A stretch of 13,252 nucleotides of DNA from JAFGBH01 sp964430915 (lineage in GTDB: Bacteria > Desulfobacterota > Syntrophia > Syntrophales > UBA2210). The stretch is from NCBI GenBank assembly GCA_964430915.1, contig CAYSHT010000058.1:1-13252 (forward strand). The letters are read 5' to 3'. The position numbers and the translations under genes are program-made. Within the stretch, counting starts at the first letter, position 1. Each line of letters opens with the position of its first letter. Shown in pieces: positions 1-7,660 of the stretch. Under the pieces are notes generated by a model. The model worked only from the letters and a program-made list of their open reading frames with translations. It was not told the origin of the DNA and ran no database searches.

Positions 1-354
1 TTTGTCTATGATCTCTTCTCCTCCGAAGCGCCGCAGGTCCATGAGGCGCTCTGGGCCTGTTCGGGCTGTCACAAGTGTGTCGATGTCTGCCCCCAGGAAG
101 TCGATCCCTTAAAGGTTATCGTCAGTCTTCAGGAACAGTCCTTCGAAGAGGGGGATGCGCCACCCTATGTGTACGACCTCGTAGAACTTGTCCTTGAAAC
201 GGGGATGGCCTTTCCGGTGACAAAAAAGACCCTGAAGGACCGGGAAAAGCTTGGCCTCCCGACGCCAGAGGCGAAGGGTATTGATGAGGTGAGACGGATT
301 GCCCGCCTGACGGGATTGAAGGAAAAACTGAGACGTAAAAAGGGCGGCAATTGA
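1..354 (+). CDS. hdrC: HdrC-like 4Fe-4S ferredoxin subunit (5'-truncated by window edge)
   Basis: The frame is open from base 1 and stops at TGA 352-354, so only the last 117 residues are present. A 4Fe-4S motif, CSGCHKCVDVCP (visible residues 20-31, CX2CX2CX3CP), is followed by a helical tail with no further cysteines. This matches the second cluster and C-terminus of heterodisulfide reductase subunit C, a soluble protein of about 180-190 residues that passes electrons from HdrA to HdrB. The first cluster should lie left of the window. The gene ends inside the start of hdrB (TGA/ATG share one base), so the two are translationally coupled. The Hdr assignment rests on this neighbour. Alone, the fragment could also be the iron-sulfur subunit of a thiol:fumarate reductase or a glycolate-oxidase-like complex. 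Confidence 0.85.
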   Translation, partial: FVYDLFSSEAPQVHEALWACSGCHKCVDVCPQEVDPLKVIVSLQEQSFEEGDAPPYVYDLVELVLETGMAFPVTKKTLKDREKLGLPTPEAKGIDEVRRIARLTGLKEKLRRKKGGN

Positions 355-1271
355 TGATGGTGAAAAAAGATAAAAAACTTCGATTTGCCCTCTTTCTCGG
401 GTGCCTCATTCCCGCCCGTTTTCCCCGGTTCGAGTATCTGGCGAGACGACTCTTCCCCGAGTTTGGGATAGAGTTGGTCGACCTTGAGGGGTTTTCCTGT
501 TGCCCCGATCCTGTTCGGTTCAGGGGGGCGGACCAGTTTACCTGGCTCACACTTGCGGCACGAAATCTTGCCATAGCAGCGGAGGAAAATCTTTCCATTC
601 TGACGCTCTGTCCCGCGTGTACCATGACGCTCGCGACGGCAAGTCTTGAACTTCAGAAAAACCCCGAGCTTTTAGTAAAGGTGAATGAAACACTCAAAGA
701 TGTCGGCCGTAAACTTGAAGGACCCGTTTCCGTCAGGCATTTTCTGAAGGTGTTCTACGAGGATATCGGTCCGGAGCGGCTTCGAAAGATGATAAAAAAA
801 CCGCTTTCCAATTTGCGCATTTCCTACCACAGTGGATGTCACGAGAATAATCCGCCCGAGATAATGCGGTTCGACAACCCCTTTAATCCCAAAAAGACGG
901 AAGAACTGCTCGGTGCGCTCGGTGTCCAGGTTGTGGACTATGGCGAAAAGTCACAATGTTGCGGTTCGCCGCTCACCCTTGACGGAAAGATGGACGATTC
1001 TCTCCATGCCGTGGTGCGAAAAGTGGAGGATATGAGCCGCTTCGGTGCCGAGGCCCTGGCTGTGGGATGCACCTCCTGTTTCCAGCAGTTTGAAATCGGC
1101 CAGGTAATGGCGGTGCGAAAGGACCTGACGGGTATACAGCTTCCCGTTTTTCATTTTCTCGAGTTACTGGCCCTTGCCATGGGATGGAGCCTGGATGAAA
1201 TCGGATTTCGTGAACACAAGGTAAGAGGGGAAAGAGAAATGCTCGAAGCCCGCCTCACGGAGGGGGTCTGA
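354..1271 (+). CDS. hdrB: Heterodisulfide reductase subunit B-like protein (two CCG domains)
   Basis: This 305-residue protein has two CCG (DUF224) cysteine repeats: C17, C49-C50 and C86-x2-C89 in the first half, and C162, C202-C203-G and C239-x2-C242 in the second. In studied HdrB proteins these repeats hold two non-cubane 4Fe-4S clusters that reduce a disulfide such as CoM-S-S-CoB. In bacteria the physiological substrate is usually unknown. Length fits the family and there are no membrane segments. I chose ATG 354, which overlaps the hdrC stop; ATG 357 and an in-frame TTG at 351 are alternatives, and the upstream GGGCGG is only a weak ribosome site. The fdhA start follows its stop by one base. 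All expected ligand cysteines are present, so it looks catalytically intact. A lactate-oxidation-type CCG protein (LutA/GlpC kind) is less likely given the separate HdrC partner and the formate dehydrogenase. Confidence 0.9.
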   Translation: MMVKKDKKLRFALFLGCLIPARFPRFEYLARRLFPEFGIELVDLEGFSCCPDPVRFRGADQFTWLTLAARNLAIAAEENLSILTLCPACTMTLATASLELQKNPELLVKVNETLKDVGRKLEGPVSVRHFLKVFYEDIGPERLRKMIKKPLSNLRISYHSGCHENNPPEIMRFDNPFNPKKTEELLGALGVQVVDYGEKSQCCGSPLTLDGKMDDSLHAVVRKVEDMSRFGAEALAVGCTSCFQQFEIGQVMAVRKDLTGIQLPVFHFLELLALAMGWSLDEIGFREHKVRGEREMLEARLTEGV

Positions 1272-1272
1272 T

Positions 1273-3321
1273 ATGTGGAAAGATGTGGAGACACTGTGTC
1301 CCTTCTGCGGAGTCGGCTGCCGAATCGTCCTTCGGGTTCATGATCAGAAGGTGGAGGCCCTCTACCCCTCTGAGGAGGGGGTGAATGAAGGGAAACTCTG
1401 CATCAAGGGGTGGAGTGCCCATGAATTTATTCATCACCCTGAACGGCTTTCCCGGCCCCTTCTGAGGGAAGAGCGCTCGCAGAAATTTCGCGAAGTTTCC
1501 TGGGATGAGGCGCTTGATGTTATCAAGTATCGTCTCGAAGCGGTTCTTGAAAGTGATGGCCCCGATGCGGTGAATTTTCTCGGTTCCGCCAAGTGTACCA
1601 ATGAAGACAACTATGCCCTTCAAAAATTTGCGAGAGCTGTAGTAGGGACGTCGCATATCGACCATTGTGCCCGGCTCTGCCATGCATCCACGGTGGCGGG
1701 ACTTTCCATGACGCTCGGAAGCGGGGCCATGACCAATAGCATTGATGATATCGAGGATGCAAACGTCATACTACTTATAGGATCGAACACCTCGGAGCAA
1801 CATCCCCTTATCGGGCGGAGGATCATAAAAACGGTCAAGGAAAAAGGGGCTGCCCTGATTGTGGCCGATCCCCGGAAGATTGATCTTGTCGAGGTTTCCC
1901 GTCTCCATCTTCGTCATAGTCCCGGTACAGATTCGGCCCTCATAAACGGAATCCTCCATGTGATAATTGAGGAGGGGAGGGAAGACCGAAGATTCATTGA
2001 AGATAATACCGAGGGATTTGAAGAGGTGGTAAAATCAGTTCACGATTACACGCCCGAATACGTGGAGACGATTACCGGTGTTCCCGCTCATCAGATTATT
2101 GAGACTGCGCGTATGTATGCCGGTGCCGAAAAAGCATCCATTATCTATGCTATGGGAATAACACAGCACGTATCGGGTACGGACAATGTCGTTGCCCTCG
2201 CAAATCTTGCCATGGCGACGGGAAATGTAGGGAGAAGGGGGACGGGAATCAATCCCCTTCGGGGGCAAAACAATGTCCAGGGTGCCTGCGATGTGGGCGT
2301 GCTCCCCGATTTCTTTCCCGGATACCAGTCCGCGGTAGATCCAGATGTTCGGGATTATTTCTCAAAGGCCTGGAATACGGACCGTCTTCCCGAGAAGAAC
2401 GGTCTTACCCTCTGCGAGATGACGGAGGCCATCTACGAAAAGCGGGCGAAGTGGATGTACATCATGGGCGAAAATCCAGCCCTTTCGGACCCCGATTCTC
2501 ATCATGTGCGCCGTGCACTGGAGAACATCGACTTTCTCGTGGTCCACGATATATTTCTCACCGAAACAGCGGCCTTTGCCGATGTTGTCCTCCCCGGCGC
2601 GAGTTATGCGGAAAAGGACGGCACCTTTACCTCGACGGAACGGAGGGTGCAGCGCATCCGAAAGGCGGTAGAGCCGGTGGGTGAAGCTCGGCCCGAATGG
2701 CAGGTTATCGGTGATCTGGCCGGGAGGATGGGATATAAAGAAATGGAGTGGCAATCCGCCCGGGAGGTCTTCTCGGAGATAGCTGACGCTACGCCCATCT
2801 ATCGGGGAATGTCCTACGAGCGCCTCGAAAGTGAGGGTATTCAGTGGCCCTGTCCCGCAGGGAACCATCCGGGGACTCCCCTTCTCCATTCAGGTGGATT
2901 TGCGAGGGGAAAGGGGTGCTTTGTTCCCGTTCACTATAATCCGCCGCCCGAATTGCCCGACGAGGACTACCCCTTTATCCTTATGACGGGGCGGTCGCTC
3001 TTTCAGTTTCACACGGGAACGATGACGCGGCGTTCACCAACGCTTCAGGGCCAGCTCGACGAGGCCTATATCGAGGTCAACTCCGGAGATGCGCAAGCAC
3101 TCGGGATATCGGATGGTATGGAAATTGCTGTTGAATCGAGAAGGGGAATAATTCGTATCGCGACCCGTATCACTGAGACAGTTCTTCCCGGCACTGTATT
3201 CATCCCCTTTCACTTTGCCGAGGCGGCTGCAAACATCCTGACCTTGCGGGAGTTGGATCAAAAATCCGGGATTCCCGAACTCAAGGTCTGCGCCGTGAGG
3301 ATAAAAAAAGAGTTGACATAA
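1273..3321 (+). CDS. fdhA: Formate dehydrogenase catalytic (alpha) subunit, Cys-type molybdopterin oxidoreductase
   Basis: This 682-residue protein of the FdhF/DMSO reductase superfamily interconverts formate and CO2 at a Mo or W bis-pterin centre. The N-terminal cluster ligands are C9, C12, C16 and C43, followed by K45 of the conserved KG pair. The active-site segment HCARLCHASTVAGL puts Cys136 (TGC at 1678-1680) and His137 where Escherichia coli FdhF has Sec140 and His141, so no selenocysteine is needed. PLRGQNNVQGACD (residues 328-340) is a strong formate dehydrogenase signature containing the active-site Arg, and a molydopterin-binding C-terminal domain begins near residue 565. There is no twin-arginine signal and no NuoG-like N-terminal extension, so the enzyme should be cytoplasmic and must pass electrons through partners. 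It starts one base after hdrB, with GGAGGGGG 6 bases upstream. The electron acceptor is inferred to be the Hdr subunits. Another CO2-reducing or oxidising pterin enzyme is unlikely. Confidence 0.93.
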   Translation: MWKDVETLCPFCGVGCRIVLRVHDQKVEALYPSEEGVNEGKLCIKGWSAHEFIHHPERLSRPLLREERSQKFREVSWDEALDVIKYRLEAVLESDGPDAVNFLGSAKCTNEDNYALQKFARAVVGTSHIDHCARLCHASTVAGLSMTLGSGAMTNSIDDIEDANVILLIGSNTSEQHPLIGRRIIKTVKEKGAALIVADPRKIDLVEVSRLHLRHSPGTDSALINGILHVIIEEGREDRRFIEDNTEGFEEVVKSVHDYTPEYVETITGVPAHQIIETARMYAGAEKASIIYAMGITQHVSGTDNVVALANLAMATGNVGRRGTGINPLRGQNNVQGACDVGVLPDFFPGYQSAVDPDVRDYFSKAWNTDRLPEKNGLTLCEMTEAIYEKRAKWMYIMGENPALSDPDSHHVRRALENIDFLVVHDIFLTETAAFADVVLPGASYAEKDGTFTSTERRVQRIRKAVEPVGEARPEWQVIGDLAGRMGYKEMEWQSAREVFSEIADATPIYRGMSYERLESEGIQWPCPAGNHPGTPLLHSGGFARGKGCFVPVHYNPPPELPDEDYPFILMTGRSLFQFHTGTMTRRSPTLQGQLDEAYIEVNSGDAQALGISDGMEIAVESRRGIIRIATRITETVLPGTVFIPFHFAEAAANILTLRELDQKSGIPELKVCAVRIKKELT

Positions 3322-3406
3322 AAAGAAGAAAAAGGGATTCGGACGCAGTCAATAGACCAGCCCGGTTACTTTTTAAAGAATGTTGTAATGAAGAGGTTGT
3401 GAGATT

Positions 3407-3676
3407 ATGAGTTTTTTTGAGATAGTAATGTTGATCTGCTTTGGGGCCGCATGGCCTCTTTCTATATATAAATCCTATACATCGAAGAGCAATGCCGGAA
3501 AGAGCGTCCTTTTTTTATACGTCGTCGGTGCGGGCTATATTGCCGGAACTCTCCATAAGGTATTTTACAATTTTGACTTTGTGATTTTTTTATATGTCTT
3601 GAACGGCGCGATGGTCTTTACCGATATTGTTCTCTATCACAGGAATAAACGCCTTTTGGAGGCAACAGCCTCATAG
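3407..3676 (+). CDS. Small three-helix membrane protein, SemiSWEET/PQ-loop-like
   Basis: This 89-residue hydrophobic protein has three predicted membrane helices at about 3-21, 33-50 and 57-77 and a basic C-terminal tail (HRNKR). After helix 1, residues 16-33 read WPLSIYKSYTSKSNAGKS. That resembles the proline-bearing first helix and K-S-x-x-G-x-S loop of PQ-loop proteins and bacterial SemiSWEETs, which form dimers that move sugars or other small solutes. The glutamine of a canonical PQ pair is absent (P17-L18). GAGG lies 10 bases before ATG 3407. An 85-bp gap separates it from fdhA with no clear terminator, so it may be read through from the formate dehydrogenase operon. Its stop lies across that of rng on the other strand (6-bp tail-to-tail overlap). 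The topology is well supported; transport function and substrate are inferred only. Confidence 0.8.
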   Translation: MSFFEIVMLICFGAAWPLSIYKSYTSKSNAGKSVLFLYVVGAGYIAGTLHKVFYNFDFVIFLYVLNGAMVFTDIVLYHRNKRLLEATAS

Positions 3677-5179
3677 GTAGATTATTTCGAAGTGTTCCCG
3701 GTGAAAATAATTATTCACCTTGATATTGATCTTTTTGTTCAGCCGTGATTCCAGGACTTCTATCGCACCTCTCTCCTCTTCGAGGAGACTATCGGCGATA
3801 TCTTTGTGAACGGTAATACAGACTGCTTCGGTAAGCTCGTTTATCCTTTCCCTCTCCAGTTTTCTGAAGATGGCGTTGCATATTGTCTTTCTTGACTTTA
3901 GGCCACCGCTTCCGTCACAGTAAGGGCAGGTTTCGCAGAGTATCTTTCCAAGGCTTTTCCCTGTTCTCTGTCTCGTCATCTCAATGAGTCCCATTTCGGA
4001 TATCTTCTGTATGTTGGTCTTGTTCCTGTCTTTTTCGAGTTCCTCACTGAGAGCATTAAATACTTTGTCCCTGTTTGCCTCGGGTTCCATGTCAATGAAA
4101 TCTATTATGATGATTCCGCCGATATTTCGTACCGGAAGCTGGTAGGCGATCTCTTTTACGGCTTCCAGATTGGTCTTCAGAATCGTTTCCTCAAGGTTTT
4201 TCTTCCCCGTGTATTTGCCTGTATTAACATCAATTGCCGTTAGGGCTTCCGTTTCCTCTATTATTATGTACCCTCCCGATTTTAACCAGACCTTTCTATT
4301 CAATACCCTTTCGATATCAAGCTCGATGCCGTAGTGATCAAATATGGGTTCGTCCTTTTCATAGAGATCGAGGACATGCTCCGTGTCGGGCATGAACTCG
4401 TTTATGAATTGCGAAATCTTTTCGTACTCTTCTTTTGAATCCACGACGATTTTTCCCACGTCTTTCGTATAGAGATCGCGCATGGTTCGAAGGGTAACGC
4501 CAAGCTCCTCATGAACGAGATCGGGCACACCCGCTTCGCTCTTTTTCTTTTTTATCGTTTCCCAGAGCCTCGTAAGATATTCGAAATCGCCCCTCAGTTC
4601 ATCCTCTTCCTTCCCCTCGCTGACAGTCCGTGCGATAAACCCGTACCCCTCGGGACTCAGCCGCTCTATGATTTCCTGAAGACGCTCCCGTTCCTTTTCG
4701 TCCTTAATCTTTCTGGAAACTCCGATGTGATTCAGGGTAGGCATCAGGACGAGATTTCTCCCGGCAAGGGATATATGGGTCGTGATCCTTGCGCCTTTGC
4801 TTCCAAAGGGTTCTTTCGAGACCTGGACGAAGACCTCCTGGCCTTCCTTTATTATCTCCTCTATTGAGTGCAAAACTTCCCTCCGGTGCCATTTTTCTTC
4901 AAAATCGGGACCGTCTTCGTCTTCGTCTATCATAAATTCGAAATCCGACAGATCGTAGGAAGCATCGGCCACATAGAGAAATGCGGTACGGTCAAGGCCG
5001 ATATCGACAAAGGCTGCCTGCATGCCGGGCAGCACCCGCACCACCTTTCCCAGGTATATGTTCCCTGCAATGGACCGCTCAGTGGCCCTCTCTACAAAGA
5101 GATTGGAGAGGTCGGTATTGTCGAGCAGCGCAATTCGCGTTTCGTGTTCCGTATAGTTAACGATGATTTCTTTTGGCAT
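3671..5179 (-). CDS. rng: Ribonuclease G (RNase E/G family)
   Basis: This 502-residue endoribonuclease should cut single-stranded AU-rich RNA in rRNA maturation and mRNA decay. The N-terminal S1 domain spans about residues 36-135. The catalytic domain carries the metal-binding aspartates D316 (AIDVNTGK) and D360 (IIDFIDM), equivalent to D303 and D346 of E. coli RNase E. CPYC at 418-421 followed by DGSGG is the zinc-link that holds the dimer. The protein ends soon after the small domain, without the long degradosome scaffold of RNase E, hence RNase G. An acidic stretch (residues 84-96) enlarges the S1 domain. AAAGGAGAG sits 8 bases before the start, inside the upstream radical SAM gene whose end overlaps this gene by 23 bp, so the two are co-translated. 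The rplU-rpmA genes that often follow rng elsewhere are missing here; the next gene is convergent. Confidence 0.95.
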   Translation of the reverse strand: MPKEIIVNYTEHETRIALLDNTDLSNLFVERATERSIAGNIYLGKVVRVLPGMQAAFVDIGLDRTAFLYVADASYDLSDFEFMIDEDEDGPDFEEKWHRREVLHSIEEIIKEGQEVFVQVSKEPFGSKGARITTHISLAGRNLVLMPTLNHIGVSRKIKDEKERERLQEIIERLSPEGYGFIARTVSEGKEEDELRGDFEYLTRLWETIKKKKSEAGVPDLVHEELGVTLRTMRDLYTKDVGKIVVDSKEEYEKISQFINEFMPDTEHVLDLYEKDEPIFDHYGIELDIERVLNRKVWLKSGGYIIIEETEALTAIDVNTGKYTGKKNLEETILKTNLEAVKEIAYQLPVRNIGGIIIIDFIDMEPEANRDKVFNALSEELEKDRNKTNIQKISEMGLIEMTRQRTGKSLGKILCETCPYCDGSGGLKSRKTICNAIFRKLERERINELTEAVCITVHKDIADSLLEEERGAIEVLESRLNKKINIKVNNYFHREHFEIIYL

Positions 5180-7658
5180 TGAAAACGCTCTCCTTTGAGA
5201 ATATGGTTTTTCTCTTGACGATTCTGGCCATCTTTGTGGCCTCGTCGTCGAACCCCATGACCTCTTTTAGAATTTCCGTCGGCTTCACACTCCCCTCTGA
5301 ATTGAATTGTATCGAAAGGTCAATTTTTGATCCACCGCGGTCAAGTGACATGGAACTGACAAACCGGCGTATATCCCGCTCCCTGTACTTTCCCTTTCTT
5401 TCCCTTGTTATGACGAAGCTGTCAAGATTGAGGAAGCTCTCTATTTTTTCGTTCATCGATGAGAGGAGTATATCGCCACATTCCCCGGAAAGATAGATCT
5501 CATATTCATGTCCTGAAATGAAGAGGGACAGGGACTCGCTCTCGAGCGGTACCTCTTCGATTTGCAGGATTTCAAGTCCCGAGGGAAGGAATGAATTGAT
5601 TGTGACGGCATAGCTTTCTATTTCTTCTTCGGGCCTCTTCACCTGTATGTCCGCATATTCGTCTCTGCTCTCGATACCCACGGACGTGGCGAAGGGAAAG
5701 GATATCTTCGGGTGTGGATGAAAACCCTCTGAAAAGCAAAAGGTGAGGCCGCTCATATTTATGGCCCGTATAATGGCCGTCGATGTCTCGAGATGGGAAA
5801 GAAGGCGTGCCGTTTCCTCTTTGGCGAATCTGATCCTGAACTTTACTGCCTCCTTCGCCGCCTCTTTTTCTTCCGGCTTTACCGTTACGGCCTCAGCCTT
5901 TTCGGCAAGGACCATCTTCAGATTACCCCGGCAGGCGCCGCAGTTGTAACATTTTTCAAAACGGCAGTCTTCCGTGAGTTCGCCCCGGGTGAACTTTTCC
6001 GCCTCCGCCATGAGAAAGTCCCGTGTGATGCCGCAGTCTATGTTGTCCCAGGGAAGACTCTCGATGTAATCTCTCTTTCTGAGATAGTCATCGACATTTA
6101 TTTTTAGGTCCTTCAGGGCCTCTTCCCATAAAGGAAAAGCCAACTGATCGCTCCATCCGTCAAAGCGGGAACCACGGGAAAAGACACGTTCCACAAGGGC
6201 ACCCGTCTTTTCATCTCCGCGGGAGAGCACCCCTTCAAGAAGACTCATCTTCCCGTCGTGCCATTTCAGTTTCAGGTTTTTATGACGGATATTTTTCTTA
6301 AAGAACGTCTGCCGATCGATTATCTCATCAAGACTGATCTGCCTTTGCCACTGGAAGGGGGTGTGAGGTTTCGGGATGAATGTGGAGAGACTGACCGTAA
6401 CCTGCCTTCTGTTATTCCCTTCCCTCAGCACCTTATAGGCAAGATCCACGATTCCCTCGAGATCCTCCAGACGTTCCGTGGGGAGTCCGATCATGAAATA
6501 GAGCTTGATTGACCGCCAGCCGGCGTCGAAGACACGACGAGCGGTTTTGAGAAGATCCTCTTCCGTGTTTCCCTTGTTGATAACATTTCTCATCCTCTGA
6601 GTTCCCGCCTCGGGGGCCAGCGTGAAGCTCGTCTTCCGAACCCGCTTTACCTGCTCTATCAGCTTTTCTGTCAGGGTTTCCACCCTGAGGGAGGGGAGGG
6701 CAAGGGCGATTCTTTGTTCGTAGTATTTATCCATGAGTGAAGCGAGAAGCGGTTCAATCTGTGAATAATCTCCCGAGCTGAGTGAAAGGAGCGAGAGTTC
6801 GTCGTAGCCCGTTGAAGCGAGCATTTCCTCTGCCACCTCTTTCAGGGTTTCAGGATTTCTCTCCCGTGTGGGTCGCCAGACCATGCCCGCCTGACAGAAC
6901 CGGCATCCCCTGGTACAGCCCCTCGCTATTTCCAGGGTAGCACGGTCGTGTATGGTCTTCATGAGCGGTACCACAGGTTTCAGGGGGAGACACGATTCAT
7001 TCAGATCCGTCACAGCTCTCTTTACTATTATCTTCTCTTTCCCGTGTATGGAGGGGACATAGACCCCCTCGATATCTGCAAGTGACGAAAGGAGCCCCTG
7101 TCTGCCGTAGTTCTTTTTCTTCCCTTCCATGACTGCGTGAGATATTTCCAGGATAACCTCTTCTCCTTCCCCTATGGCAAAGGCATCGATGAAGGGAACC
7201 ATTGGATCGGGGTTAAAGACCGAGGGGCCTCCGGCAACGATTATGGGCGCTCTGTCGCCCCTTGCGTCTGCATGGAGGGGAATGCCGCCGAGTTCGAGCA
7301 TATTTAATACATTGGTATAGGAAAGTTCATACTGGAGTGAGAATCCCACGATATCGAACCGGTTGAGCGGGGTGCCTGATTCAAGGGAGGTAAGAGGGAG
7401 CCCCCTTTTCCTCATCTGAAATTCCATGTCGGGCCACGGGGCATAGACCCGCTCGGCCGCGATAGCGCGCTCGTTGTTGAGGATTGTATAGAGAATCTGG
7501 AGGCCCAGGTGAGACATTCCCACTTCATAGGCATCGGGAAATGCGAGGGCAAAGGAAAGGCTGCATTTTCCCAGGTCTTTCTCTATCGAATTTACCTCTC
7601 CTCCCATGTACCTGCTTGGCTTTTGAACCAGGGAGAGGATTGTCTCTTTCTCATTCAT
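5157..7658 (-). CDS. Radical SAM protein TIGR03960 fused to TIGR03936/DUF2344 domain
   Basis: This 833-residue protein fuses two families that are separate genes in many Firmicutes. Residues 1-235 form a B12-binding-like Rossmann domain (FPDAYEVGMSHLGLQILY; a glycine-rich AGGPSVFNPDP). The radical SAM core follows, with cluster cysteines C248, C252 and C255 (RGCTRGCRFCQAGM) and a typical GLPTE strand at 391-395. A second cysteine group, C565, C570, C573 and C576, could hold another metal cluster. A charged linker (582-604) leads into the DUF2344 domain (about 606-815) with the conserved FSEGFHPHPKISF segment. The exact reaction is not established; the family's steady link to RNase G and ribosomal genes suggests RNA or ribosome modification, which is inference. 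It starts 2 bases after the mdh stop without a clear ribosome site, suggesting coupling to mdh translation, and overlaps rng by 23 bp. Confidence 0.92.
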   Translation of the reverse strand: MNEKETILSLVQKPSRYMGGEVNSIEKDLGKCSLSFALAFPDAYEVGMSHLGLQILYTILNNERAIAAERVYAPWPDMEFQMRKRGLPLTSLESGTPLNRFDIVGFSLQYELSYTNVLNMLELGGIPLHADARGDRAPIIVAGGPSVFNPDPMVPFIDAFAIGEGEEVILEISHAVMEGKKKNYGRQGLLSSLADIEGVYVPSIHGKEKIIVKRAVTDLNESCLPLKPVVPLMKTIHDRATLEIARGCTRGCRFCQAGMVWRPTRERNPETLKEVAEEMLASTGYDELSLLSLSSGDYSQIEPLLASLMDKYYEQRIALALPSLRVETLTEKLIEQVKRVRKTSFTLAPEAGTQRMRNVINKGNTEEDLLKTARRVFDAGWRSIKLYFMIGLPTERLEDLEGIVDLAYKVLREGNNRRQVTVSLSTFIPKPHTPFQWQRQISLDEIIDRQTFFKKNIRHKNLKLKWHDGKMSLLEGVLSRGDEKTGALVERVFSRGSRFDGWSDQLAFPLWEEALKDLKINVDDYLRKRDYIESLPWDNIDCGITRDFLMAEAEKFTRGELTEDCRFEKCYNCGACRGNLKMVLAEKAEAVTVKPEEKEAAKEAVKFRIRFAKEETARLLSHLETSTAIIRAINMSGLTFCFSEGFHPHPKISFPFATSVGIESRDEYADIQVKRPEEEIESYAVTINSFLPSGLEILQIEEVPLESESLSLFISGHEYEIYLSGECGDILLSSMNEKIESFLNLDSFVITRERKGKYRERDIRRFVSSMSLDRGGSKIDLSIQFNSEGSVKPTEILKEVMGFDDEATKMARIVKRKTIFSKESVFNAKRNHR

Positions 7659-7660
7659 CG

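Noticed and set aside
122..625. 167-residue minus-strand open frame
   Set aside because: It lies opposite the hdrC end and hdrB start, both of which have clear cysteine motifs. Its translation is Ser/Pro/Arg-rich, as expected of a shadow frame.
1678..1680. Selenocysteine codon in fdhA
   Set aside because: The codon at the active-site position is TGC, not TGA, so no recoding is needed.
2362..2889. 175-residue minus-strand open frame
   Set aside because: It is fully inside fdhA, which has conserved domain structure across this stretch; no ribosome site or recognisable motif.
3314..3406. TTGACA at the end of fdhA as a promoter for the small membrane protein
   Set aside because: No acceptable -10 box lies 15-19 bp downstream, and the TGTAAT at 3384-3389 has no matching -35.
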